A DNA stretch of 48,890 bases from Paracoccus fontiphilus (GTDB taxonomy: Bacteria > Pseudomonadota > Alphaproteobacteria > Rhodobacterales > Rhodobacteraceae). The stretch is from NCBI RefSeq assembly GCF_017356265.1, contig NZ_JAFNAW010000023.1:1-48890 (forward strand), written 5' to 3'. Below the pieces are notes generated by a model. That model had not been told where the DNA came from and did not search any database. It saw only the letters and a list, made by a program, of their open reading frames with translations. This document shows positions 1 through 7,295 of this stretch, piece by piece. Both the position numbers and the translations under genes were made by a program. How positions within the stretch are numbered: the stretch's first letter is position 1; every line of letters begins with the position of its first letter.

Positions 1-656
1 GCCCGCGCGCGGGCGAGGTCTGCCGCCGTGACCGCCGTGCCGCGCAGGGGGGCGGGCGCCACCGCCTCGGCCTCGACCAGATCCAGGATCGCGCGCTCGG
101 CCTCGGCCCCCGGCAGGTCAAGGCGCAGGTGAAGAAGGAAGCGGTCGAGCTGCGCCTCGGGCAGCGGGAACGTGCCCTCGTGCTCGATGGGGTTCTGGGT
201 CGCCACGACCATGAAGGGATCTGGCAGAGGCCGCGTGATGCCGCCCGTCGTCACCTGCCCCTCGGCCATCGCCTCGAGCAGCGCGGACTGCACCTTGGGG
301 GGCGCACGGTTGATCTCGTCCACCAGGACAAGGCTGTGGAAGATCGGGCCGGGGATGAAGTCGAAGCCGCCGGTTTCGGGCCGGAACACCTGCGTGCCGG
401 TCAGGTCGGATGGCAGCAGGTCCGGCGTGCACTGGATGCGCGCGTGGCTGCCCGGCAGGTGGGCCGCCAGCGCCTTGACCGCGCGGGTCTTGGCGATGCC
501 GGGCGGGCCTTCGATCAGGACGTGGCCGCCCGCCAGCAAGGCGATCAGCAGACGTTCGACCAAGACGTCATGGCCGATCAGCGTCGCGCCGATCTCGGCC
601 CCCAGACGGCGGACGGCATGGGCCTGTTCTGTGGCCTGTTCGCTGTGATCGTCCAT
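1..656 (-). CDS. MoxR family AAA ATPase (3' end beyond window)
   Basis: The reading frame runs from ATG at 656 to the left edge and gives 218 codons, so the C-terminal lid domain is missing. Residues 50-57 read GPPGIAKT, a MoxR-type Walker A in which Ile-Ala replaces the usual Gly-Thr/Ser. A Walker B segment follows (LVLVDEINRAPP), then the sensor-1 region ATQNPIEHEGTFPLPEAQ, which is diagnostic of MoxR/RavA-like ATPases. Proteins of this family work as chaperone-like ATPases, usually with a DUF58 and a VWA-domain protein encoded just downstream. Those partners would lie outside the window. The start is the first ATG in frame and no strong Shine-Dalgarno is visible. The family call is secure; the substrate cannot be told. 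Confidence 0.93.
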   Translation of the reverse strand, partial: MDDHSEQATEQAHAVRRLGAEIGATLIGHDVLVERLLIALLAGGHVLIEGPPGIAKTRAVKALAAHLPGSHARIQCTPDLLPSDLTGTQVFRPETGGFDFIPGPIFHSLVLVDEINRAPPKVQSALLEAMAEGQVTTGGITRPLPDPFMVVATQNPIEHEGTFPLPEAQLDRFLLHLRLDLPGAEAERAILDLVEAEAVAPAPLRGTAVTAADLARAR

Positions 657-757
657 CGCATCCTCCCCTCGCGCTGAACATGCCTAGTGTGCAACTGCGC
701 GGGGACGGGTTCCAGCGTTAAAGGGGAATTCTTCCTGCCACTTTGGTCTGAAAGCCC

Positions 758-1441
758 CTAGCGGCGCAGGGCGCAGGCGGTCAGGACGACCAACCCGCCC
801 GCCATGGCGAACCAGGTCAGCGCATAGGAGAGGTGGTTGTTGCGAAAGGCGATCACGGTCAGGCCGCCGGTGGGCTGGCCCTCTCCCGTCCGGTCGGCGT
901 CGATGAAATAGGGAGCAACCTCGGGCAGGGCGAGGGTGGTAGCGATGGCCTGCGTGTCGCGGGAATACCAGCGGCCCGCGGCGGGATCGTTGGCGCGCAG
1001 GAAGGCGCCGCCGGGCTGGGACAGGCGCAGCAGGCCGGTCACGGTCTGCGGCCCGGCCGGCAGGGGGCGGTCGTCGCGGCGGTCGGTGGCGACGAAACCC
1101 CGGTTGACCAGCAGGTGCCAACCCTGCCGCGTTTCAAGCGGGGTCATCACCCAGAAGCCCGGCCCGCGCTCCGTCACGGCCTGCACCAGCACGTCGCCGC
1201 CGGGGGCATATTCCCCCGTCACCGTGACGCGGCGGTATTCGGCATTGTCCGCCGTCAGCCCTGCCCAGTCGGCAGGACCCGGCGCGGGCACGGGGTCCGC
1301 CGCGACACGCGCATCCACCCGCGCGATCAGGTCGGTCTTCCAGCCCAGCCGCTGCACCTGCCAGACGCCTAGCGCCATCAGCACCAGGAAAACGGCCCCC
1401 GCCGCGACCAGCAGGGCGACAGGGCGGCGGTGGGCGGTCAC
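758..1441 (-). CDS. SURF1 family oxidase assembly protein (Surf1q/QoxE-like)
   Basis: A 227-residue protein with one membrane segment near each end (about residues 7-26 and 205-224) and a periplasmic domain between, which is the SURF1 plan. Family signatures visible are GVWQVQRLGWK after the first helix, WVMTPL, LLVNRGFV, and RNNHLSYALTWF before the second helix. I choose GTG at 1441 because it overlaps the stop of the quinol oxidase subunit IV gene (GTGA), which implies translational coupling; the frame is open further upstream but would run into that gene. SURF1 proteins help insert heme a into oxidase subunit I. Paracoccus denitrificans is known to carry two, one for the aa3 oxidase and one (Surf1q) in the ba3 quinol oxidase operon. 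The position here points to the latter. Confidence 0.92.
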   Translation of the reverse strand: MTAHRRPVALLVAAGAVFLVLMALGVWQVQRLGWKTDLIARVDARVAADPVPAPGPADWAGLTADNAEYRRVTVTGEYAPGGDVLVQAVTERGPGFWVMTPLETRQGWHLLVNRGFVATDRRDDRPLPAGPQTVTGLLRLSQPGGAFLRANDPAAGRWYSRDTQAIATTLALPEVAPYFIDADRTGEGQPTGGLTVIAFRNNHLSYALTWFAMAGGLVVLTACALRR

Positions 1442-1854
1442 GATCCCAGGCCCAGGGCCTCGTGATCCATCTGCGGCATCATGTTGGTGTTCATGTGATA
1501 CATGACCCACAGGGAACCGGCCAGCACGATGACCAGGATGACCACCGTGAAGATCAGGGCCATCATGGTCCAGCCCTCGTCGCTGCGGGTGTTCATGTGC
1601 AGGAAATAGACCATGTGGACCAGGATCTGCACCACCGCCAGCCCGACCACCACGGCCGCCGTCAGCAGGCGGCTTTCGAAGCCCCCGCCCATGACCACGG
1701 CGAAGGGGATCGCCGTCAGGACCACCGACAGCACGAAGCCGGTCATGTAGGAGCGGACGCTGCCGTGGTCGTGGCTGTCCTCGTGATGGTCGCCATGCGC
1801 TTCCGCGCGGCGTTCCGCGTGGTGCTTGTCGCCTTCGGCCTGGATAGAGGGCAT
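1438..1854 (-). CDS. cyoD: Cytochrome o/ba3 ubiquinol oxidase subunit IV
   Basis: A 138-residue membrane protein of the CyoD/QoxD family with a His/Asp/Glu-rich N-terminal tail (about residues 10-32) and three predicted transmembrane helices. The signature VVQILVHMVYFLHMN is present, followed by the third helix. It is a small accessory subunit that helps assemble the heme-copper quinol oxidase. ATG at 1854 overlaps the stop of subunit III (ATGA). Its own stop overlaps the GTG start of SURF1, so the three genes are translationally coupled. The Paracoccus operon name would be qoxD. Confidence 0.95.
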   Translation of the reverse strand: MPSIQAEGDKHHAERRAEAHGDHHEDSHDHGSVRSYMTGFVLSVVLTAIPFAVVMGGGFESRLLTAAVVVGLAVVQILVHMVYFLHMNTRSDEGWTMMALIFTVVILVIVLAGSLWVMYHMNTNMMPQMDHEALGLGS

Positions 1855-2471
1855 CAGATCATCCCCAGCAGATAGACAAAGGTGAAGACGCCGATCCAGA
1901 TCACGTCGAGGAAGTGCCAGAACATCGACAGGCAGGACAGGCGGCGGCGGTTCGCGGGGATCAGCCCCCGCTGGCCGACCTGGATCATCAGCGTGACCAG
2001 CCACAAGCAGCCGAAGGCCACGTGCAGCCCGTGGGTGCCGACCAGGGCGAAGAAGGACGACAGGAAGGCCGACCGCTGCGGCCCGGCGCCCAGGTGGATC
2101 AGGTGGCTGAACTCGTAAAGCTCGACCGCAAGGAAGGCGAGGCCGAAGACCAGCGTGACGGCCAGCCATCCCAGCGTGCCCCCCTTGTTGTTCTTGACCA
2201 TGGCCAGCATCGCGAGCCCATAGGTGATGGACGACAGCAGCAGAAAGGCCGTGTTCAGCGCCACCAGTTCAAGGTCGAACAGATCCTTCGGCCCCGGCCC
2301 GGCGGCATAGCTGCCGCCCAGCACCCCGAAGGTCGCGAACAGGATCGCGAACATCAGGCAGTCGCTCATCAGGTAGACCCAGAACCCGATGGAGGTCGAG
2401 GCGCCCTCGTGATGGTGGTGCGGCTCGACTTCCCAGAAATCGCCGGGGGCCTGGGGGGAAACGGTGCTCAT
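1854..2471 (-). CDS. cyoC: Cytochrome o/ba3 ubiquinol oxidase subunit III
   Basis: A 205-residue protein of the heme-copper oxidase subunit III family, with five predicted transmembrane helices as in E. coli CyoC. Recognisable segments are GFWVYLMSDCLMFAILFATF near residue 30, ALVGTHGLHVAFG (the conserved HGLHV) and the C-terminal FWHFLDVIWIGVFTFVYLLG. It lies in the inner membrane as part of the terminal quinol oxidase. The N-terminus has a short His run (EPHHHHEG). It starts 3 bases after the subunit I gene and overlaps subunit IV by ATGA, so it is part of one polycistronic unit. Confidence 0.96.
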   Translation of the reverse strand: MSTVSPQAPGDFWEVEPHHHHEGASTSIGFWVYLMSDCLMFAILFATFGVLGGSYAAGPGPKDLFDLELVALNTAFLLLSSITYGLAMLAMVKNNKGGTLGWLAVTLVFGLAFLAVELYEFSHLIHLGAGPQRSAFLSSFFALVGTHGLHVAFGCLWLVTLMIQVGQRGLIPANRRRLSCLSMFWHFLDVIWIGVFTFVYLLGMI

Positions 2472-2474
2472 GGA

Positions 2475-4484
2475 TCAGACCCCTGCGCTTGCCAGCTGGC
2501 GGTCGCGCGCGTCTTCGGTGGCGCGCACCTCCTCGGCCGGGATGTGGTAGTCGCGGGCATAGTTGAAGGTATGGAGGATCGAGGCCGCGACGACGCCCGC
2601 GAAGGACAGGACCGCCAGCCACCAGATGTACCAGACCAGCGCGAAGCCGCAGATCGTGGCGAAGCCGGCGATGACGACCCCCGCCCCGGTGTTCCTGGGC
2701 ATGTGGATCGGCACATAGGTCGCGCGCGGGCGGGTCTGGCCATACCGCTTCATGTCCCACCAGGTGTCCAGCCCGTGGCTGACCGGGGTTAAGGCGAAGT
2801 TGTAGGCCGGCGGCGGCGAGGAGGTCGCCCATTCCAGTGTGCGCCCGTCCCAGGGGTCGCCGGTCTCGTCGCGCAACCGGTCGCGGCGCATGATCGACAC
2901 GCCGAACTGGATGAACATCGCGGCGATGCCTATGGCGATCAGGACGGCGCCGAAGGCCGCGATGATGAACCAGATCTGCAGGCTGGGATCATCGAAGACC
3001 CGCATCCGCCGCGTCACGCCCATCAGGCCCAGGATGTAGAGAGGCGCGAAGGCGGTCCAGAAGCCCACCACCCAGAACCAGAAGCTGACCTTGCCCCACC
3101 ACGGATCCAGGCGGAAGCCGAAGGCCTTGGGCCACCAGTAATAAACCGCCGCGAACAGGCCGAACAGCACGCCGCCGATGATGACGTTGTGGAAATGCGC
3201 GACCAGGAACAGCGAGTTGTGCAGCACGAAGTCGGCAGGCGGCACCGCCAGCAGCACGCCCGTCATGCCGCCGATCACGAAGGTCAGCATGAAGGCGATG
3301 GTCCACATCATCGGCAGCTCGAACCGGATGCGGCTGCGGTACATGGTGAACAGCCAGTTGAAGATCTTGGCGCCCGTCGGCACCGAGATGATCATGGTGG
3401 TGATCCCGAAGAACGAGTTGACGGACGCCCCCGACCCCATCGTGAAGAAGTGGTGCAGCCAGACCAGATAGGACAGGATGGTGATGCAGACCGTCGCGTA
3501 GACCATCGAGGTATAGCCGAACAGCCGCTTGCCGGTGAAGGTCGCCACGACCTCGGAATAGACGCCGAACAGCGGCAGGATCAGGATGTAGACCTCGGGG
3601 TGGCCCCAGATCCAGATCAGGTTCACATACATCATGGCGTTGCCGCCAAGATCGTTGGTGAAGAAGTTGGTGCCCACGTAACGGTCCAGCGTCAGCAGGA
3701 CCAGGGTCGCGGTCAGCACCGGGAAGGAGGCCACGATCAGGATGTTCGTGCACAGCGCCGTCCAGGTGAAGATCGGCATGCGCATCATGGTCATGCCGGG
3801 CGCGCGCATCTTAATAATCGTCACCAGCAGGTTGATGCCCGACAGCGTGGTCCCCACCCCCGCGACCTGAAGGCCCCAGATGTAGTAGTCCACGCCCACA
3901 TAGGGGCTGTAGCCCAGGCCCGACAGCGGCGGGAAGGCCAGCCAGCCGGTCTGCGCGAACTCGCCCACGAACAGCGACATCATGGTCAGCACCGCGCCGC
4001 CGACCGTCATCCAGAACGAGAAATTGTTCAGGAACGGAAAGGACACGTCTCGCGCGCCGATCTGCAACGGCACGACATAGTTCATCAGCCCCGTGACGAA
4101 GGGCATCGCCACGAAGAAGATCATGATCACGCCATGGGCGGAAAACACCTGGTCGTAGTGGTGGGCGTTCAGATAGCCCTCGGACCCGTTGAAGGCGATG
4201 GCCTGCTGAAGCCGCATCATGATCGCATCGGCAAAGCCGCGCACGAACATGACCAGCGCCAGCACGATATACATGATGCCGATCTTCTTGTGATCGACCG
4301 AGGTGAACCATTCGGTCCACAGCCAGGACCACAAGCGGTACTTGTGCAGCATCCACAGCATCGCGACGCCGCCGATGGCGACGACCACGAAGGTCGCCCA
4401 GACGATCGGGTCCTGCGGGATCGCGTGCCAGTCCAGACGGCCCAGCAGGAAGGTGGTTTGGATGTCGTCAGCGCTGATCGCCAT
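2475..4484 (-). CDS. cyoB: Cytochrome o/ba3 ubiquinol oxidase subunit I
   Basis: The 669-residue catalytic subunit of a heme-copper quinol oxidase, which reduces O2 to water with ubiquinol and pumps protons. Visible functional residues include Arg82 and Asp86 in [10 protein letters not shown] together with HHYDQ at 108-112, matching the E. coli quinol-site region. His117 (SAHG) is a low-spin heme ligand. His295 and Tyr299 in WGHPEVYI form the CuB ligand and cross-linked Tyr pair. Further on, the [11 protein letters not shown] segment supplies heme ligands. The length matches E. coli CyoB (663). The quinol-site residues and the neighbouring CuA-less subunit II make this a quinol oxidase, not a cytochrome c oxidase. 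Whether the hemes are bo3 or ba3 cannot be read from sequence; in Paracoccus the homologue (QoxB) is ba3. Confidence 0.97.
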   Translation of the reverse strand: MAISADDIQTTFLLGRLDWHAIPQDPIVWATFVVVAIGGVAMLWMLHKYRLWSWLWTEWFTSVDHKKIGIMYIVLALVMFVRGFADAIMMRLQQAIAFNGSEGYLNAHHYDQVFSAHGVIMIFFVAMPFVTGLMNYVVPLQIGARDVSFPFLNNFSFWMTVGGAVLTMMSLFVGEFAQTGWLAFPPLSGLGYSPYVGVDYYIWGLQVAGVGTTLSGINLLVTIIKMRAPGMTMMRMPIFTWTALCTNILIVASFPVLTATLVLLTLDRYVGTNFFTNDLGGNAMMYVNLIWIWGHPEVYILILPLFGVYSEVVATFTGKRLFGYTSMVYATVCITILSYLVWLHHFFTMGSGASVNSFFGITTMIISVPTGAKIFNWLFTMYRSRIRFELPMMWTIAFMLTFVIGGMTGVLLAVPPADFVLHNSLFLVAHFHNVIIGGVLFGLFAAVYYWWPKAFGFRLDPWWGKVSFWFWVVGFWTAFAPLYILGLMGVTRRMRVFDDPSLQIWFIIAAFGAVLIAIGIAAMFIQFGVSIMRRDRLRDETGDPWDGRTLEWATSSPPPAYNFALTPVSHGLDTWWDMKRYGQTRPRATYVPIHMPRNTGAGVVIAGFATICGFALVWYIWWLAVLSFAGVVAASILHTFNYARDYHIPAEEVRATEDARDRQLASAGV

Positions 4485-4496
4485 GGTCGGCTCCGC

Positions 4497-5687
4497 TTAC
4501 AGGTTCTGGTCGGCGCCGTCCTGCGGCACGGACTGGGTCAGTTGGCCGGGCACCGGCTGGCGCCCGAAGATGCCCTGCGGGGCGTCAAGGCCGCGGCCGC
4601 GGATGGGCGACAGGTCGCGCGGCGCCGCAGGCTCGGTCGTGCCGGCGCTGGCAAGCATCTGCTCCAGCTCCTCGACGCTGCAGATGCCGGACACCTGGAA
4701 GGGCGGCAGACCCAGGACGGGGCGCGCGGCGCCGCGGATGTCCGGGTCGGTCAGCGCCGCGATGTTGGCGATGCCGGGCAGGCCCAGGCCGCCCTGCGCG
4801 TCATAGGCCATCATCTCGGCCATGCACATGCGGCCTTCCTCGACGCACATGTTCACGACACGCTGGAACAGCTGCGGATCGACGGAAGCAAAGGCCATGG
4901 GCGCGACGTTCTCGCTGGGCTTTTCCAGTTCAAGATAGCGGGCGCGGTCAAGCGTCCGGCCGCTGTCCGCCGCCTGGGCGACCCAGTCTTCGAAGCCCGC
5001 GCCGTCCAGGGCAACCGCCTTGAAGCGCATCCCCGAGAAACCGTGCCCCGAATAGTGCGAGGCAAGGCCCTGGTATTCGCCCGGCGCGTTGAAGACGCCA
5101 TGCAGCGTCGTCTGCATCCCCGGCATGGCATAGATCATCCCCGCCATCGCCGGGATGTAGAAGGCGTTCATCACCGAGGTCGAGGTCAGCGTGAACTCGA
5201 CCGGGCGGTCCACCGGCACGGCAAGCTGGTTCACCGAAGCCACGCCCTGTTCGGGATAGATGAACAGCCATTTCCAGTCCATCGCGACGACCTGCACCTG
5301 CAACGGCGCCTGTTCCACCGGCTTTTCGGCGCTGATCCGGTCCAGCGGACGGTAGGGGTCCAGCAGATGCGTGCCGACCCAGGTCAGCGCGCCCAGGCAG
5401 ATGATGATCATCAGCGGGATCGCCCAGATCACCAGTTCCAGCTTGGTCGAATGGTCCCAGTCGGGGTCATAGCTGGCCCTCTTGTTCGTGGCGCGGTAGC
5501 GCCAGGCGAACCACACGGTCAGCGCCATCACGGGAACGATGATGATCAGCATCAGCAAGGTCGATTGCACCAGCAGTTCTGCCTGGCGCGCCGCGACGTC
5601 GCCCGAGGGGGCCAGCACGACCGGCTTGCAGCCCGCAAGCAGCGGAAGGGGGGCAAGCCAGGATAAACGTTTCAAGTGATGTGTCAT
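4497..5687 (-). CDS. cyoA: Cytochrome o/ba3 ubiquinol oxidase subunit II (lipoprotein)
   Basis: A 396-residue subunit II with a lipoprotein signal peptide; lipobox LLAGC puts the lipidated Cys at residue 20. Two transmembrane hairpin helices follow (about 40-62 and 87-107), then a periplasmic cupredoxin-like domain. The Cys/His/Met ligands of a CuA centre are absent, as expected for a quinol oxidase. The C-terminal tail of about 80 residues after the cupredoxin domain is rich in Pro, Ala and Gln and longer than in E. coli CyoA (315 residues). It is the first gene of the operon and lies 12 bases from cyoB. The start codon sits inside an inverted repeat (GTCAT at 5683-5687, ATGAC at 5696-5700). 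There is no clear Shine-Dalgarno. Confidence 0.95.
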   Translation of the reverse strand: MTHHLKRLSWLAPLPLLAGCKPVVLAPSGDVAARQAELLVQSTLLMLIIIVPVMALTVWFAWRYRATNKRASYDPDWDHSTKLELVIWAIPLMIIICLGALTWVGTHLLDPYRPLDRISAEKPVEQAPLQVQVVAMDWKWLFIYPEQGVASVNQLAVPVDRPVEFTLTSTSVMNAFYIPAMAGMIYAMPGMQTTLHGVFNAPGEYQGLASHYSGHGFSGMRFKAVALDGAGFEDWVAQAADSGRTLDRARYLELEKPSENVAPMAFASVDPQLFQRVVNMCVEEGRMCMAEMMAYDAQGGLGLPGIANIAALTDPDIRGAARPVLGLPPFQVSGICSVEELEQMLASAGTTEPAAPRDLSPIRGRGLDAPQGIFGRQPVPGQLTQSVPQDGADQNL

Positions 5688-5770
5688 GATCGGTAATGAC
5701 CCCGTTGACCGCGCGAATCACACGGTTGTTCAGACGACGACGCCCTGAGATTGCGGCCCAGATAAACGCC

Positions 5771-5784
5771 TTGATCCAAGTCAA
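5771..5784. promoter_or_regulatory. FNR/FnrP-type box upstream of the quinol oxidase operon
   Basis: TTGAT-CCAA-GTCAA matches the TTGAT-N4-ATCAA consensus in 9 of 10 half-site bases. It lies 84 bases upstream of cyoA and 131 upstream of the MFS gene on the other strand, so it could serve either. In Paracoccus FnrP is known to affect quinol oxidase expression. CRP-family relatives such as Nnr can use near-identical sites, so the regulator is inferred. Confidence 0.65.
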
Positions 5785-5914
5785 ACATAAGACAATTTGT
5801 CGCGTATTCTTTTCCGCCGTTCTGGTGCATGGCTGTCCAAACCGCGCGAGTCCGTCGGGATCCCGCCTGTCTTGCCTTTCAAGCCGTCTTGCCCAAACCG
5901 GAGTGTTTCACGCA

Positions 5915-7234
5915 ATGGTGACATCCGCCCAAACCCCTGACCGTCAAAGCCCCGGCAAGGATGCCGACGACATCCACGTCTCGCCCTCGGACATCGCGGT
6001 GGGCGTGGTGATCGGGCGGACATCGGAATTCTTCGACTTCTTCGTCTTCGCGATCGCCTCGGTGATCGTCTTTCCGGCGCGGCTGTTTCCCTTCGCGGAC
6101 CCGTTGCAGGGAACGCTTCTGTCGTTCCTGCTGGTGCTGCTTGCCTTTGTCGCCCGGCCCGTCGGCACTGCGATCTTCATGTATATCGACCGCAAGCAGG
6201 GCCGCGTGGCCAAGCTGACGCTGGCCTTGTTCCTGCTGGGCACCTCGACGGTGGCGATGGGCCTCGTGCCCTCCTATGCGGTGGCGGGGGAATGGGCCAT
6301 CGTGGTCATGGCCCTGCTGCGCATCGGCCAGGGCCTTGCCATCGGCGGAAGCTGGGACGGCCTTGCCTCGCTGCTGGCGCTGAGCGCGCCGAAGCGGAAG
6401 CGCGGCTTCTATGCCATGGTGCCGCAGCTTGGCGCGCCCATCGGCCTGATCGTGGCGGCGCTGCTGTTTTCCTATCTGGTGTCGAACCTGTCGGAACAGG
6501 ACTTCCTGGACTGGGGCTGGCGCTATCCGTTCTTCGTGGCCTTCTCGGTCAACGTGGTGGCGCTGTTCGCGCGCCTGCGCATCATCGCCTCGCCCGAGTT
6601 CCAGGAGGCGTTCGAGACGCGCGAGTTGCAGCCCACCCGCATCCGCCAGACTTTCCGGGCCGACTGGCGGGCCATCTGGCTGGCCTCGTTCGTGCCGCTG
6701 GCCAGCTTCGCGATGTTCCACATGGTCACGGTCTTTCCGCTGTCCTGGGTTTATCTTTACACCGACGAAACGCTGACCTTCTTCCTGAACCTGCTGGCGG
6801 TCAGCGCGGCCTGCGGGCTGGTCTCGACCCTGGTGTCGGGCTGGCTGTCCGACCGGTTCGGTCGCCGCCGCGTCCTTTTGTGGGGATCGCTGGGCATCGG
6901 CGCCTTCAGCCTGCTGGCGCCCCTGCTGCTGTCGGGCGGCAAGACCGGCGTGTCCACCTATCTGATCGCGGGCTTCCTGATCCTGGGCATCAGCTTCGGC
7001 CAATCCTCGGGCGCGGTGGCGTCGGCCTTCAACAGCCGCAACCGCTATACGGACTCGGCCTTCGCCTCGGCGCTGGCCTGGCTGTTCGGCGCGGGGCTGG
7101 CGCCCCTGACGGCGCTGACCTTGTCCACCACGCTGGGCCTGTTCGCGGCGGGGCTTTACCTGCTGTCGGGCGCGGTCGCGACGGCCATCGCGCTGTGGCT
7201 GGTGCGCCAGTTCGAGTTCCAGAAGCAGGGCTGA
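5915..7234 (+). CDS. MFS transporter, MHS-like (metabolite:H+ symporter)
   Basis: A 439-residue major facilitator with about 12 predicted helices. The N-terminal GRTSEFFDFFVFAIAS resembles the (E)(Y/F)DFF signature of the MHS family (shikimate, citrate, proline-betaine, alpha-ketoglutarate symporters). RPVGTAIFMYIDRKQGR and SGWLSDRFGRRRVL are the paired loop 2-3 and 8-9 MFS motifs. GQGLAIGGSWDGLA replaces the usual GGEWGGA of MHS proteins, so this is a divergent branch. The frame is open upstream to 5696, but those codons lack helix structure and cover the promoter region. ATG 5915 has a GGAG 11 bases upstream. The substrate cannot be told. Confidence 0.9.
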   Translation: MVTSAQTPDRQSPGKDADDIHVSPSDIAVGVVIGRTSEFFDFFVFAIASVIVFPARLFPFADPLQGTLLSFLLVLLAFVARPVGTAIFMYIDRKQGRVAKLTLALFLLGTSTVAMGLVPSYAVAGEWAIVVMALLRIGQGLAIGGSWDGLASLLALSAPKRKRGFYAMVPQLGAPIGLIVAALLFSYLVSNLSEQDFLDWGWRYPFFVAFSVNVVALFARLRIIASPEFQEAFETRELQPTRIRQTFRADWRAIWLASFVPLASFAMFHMVTVFPLSWVYLYTDETLTFFLNLLAVSAACGLVSTLVSGWLSDRFGRRRVLLWGSLGIGAFSLLAPLLLSGGKTGVSTYLIAGFLILGISFGQSSGAVASAFNSRNRYTDSAFASALAWLFGAGLAPLTALTLSTTLGLFAAGLYLLSGAVATAIALWLVRQFEFQKQG

Positions 7235-7261
7235 CCCGCCCCCGCCCTGCCCCAAGGAAAA

Positions 7262-7291
7262 ACCGCCGGCCCATCGGACCGGCGGTCTTTT
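7262..7291. terminator. Bidirectional rho-independent terminator
   Basis: A perfect 8-bp stem (ACCGCCGG at 7262-7269, CCGGCGGT at 7279-7286) is followed on the plus strand by CTTTT. On the minus strand it is followed by a T-run, since the plus strand has AAAAA just before the stem. It lies between the convergent MFS and malate synthase genes and can stop both. Confidence 0.85.
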
Positions 7292-7295
7292 CGTG

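Noticed and set aside
3189..5666. 825-codon plus-strand open frame
   Set aside because: Antisense shadow of cyoB and cyoA, His/Arg/Asp-rich, no recognisable domain.
5683..5700. Inverted repeat GTCAT/ATGAC over the cyoA start codon
   Set aside because: Only 5-bp arms with an 8-base spacer; could easily be chance, so it is noted only under cyoA.
5696..5914. N-terminal extension of the MFS frame by 73 codons
   Set aside because: These codons cover the promoter region and FNR-type box, show no helix or motif, and ATG 5915 has its own GGAG.
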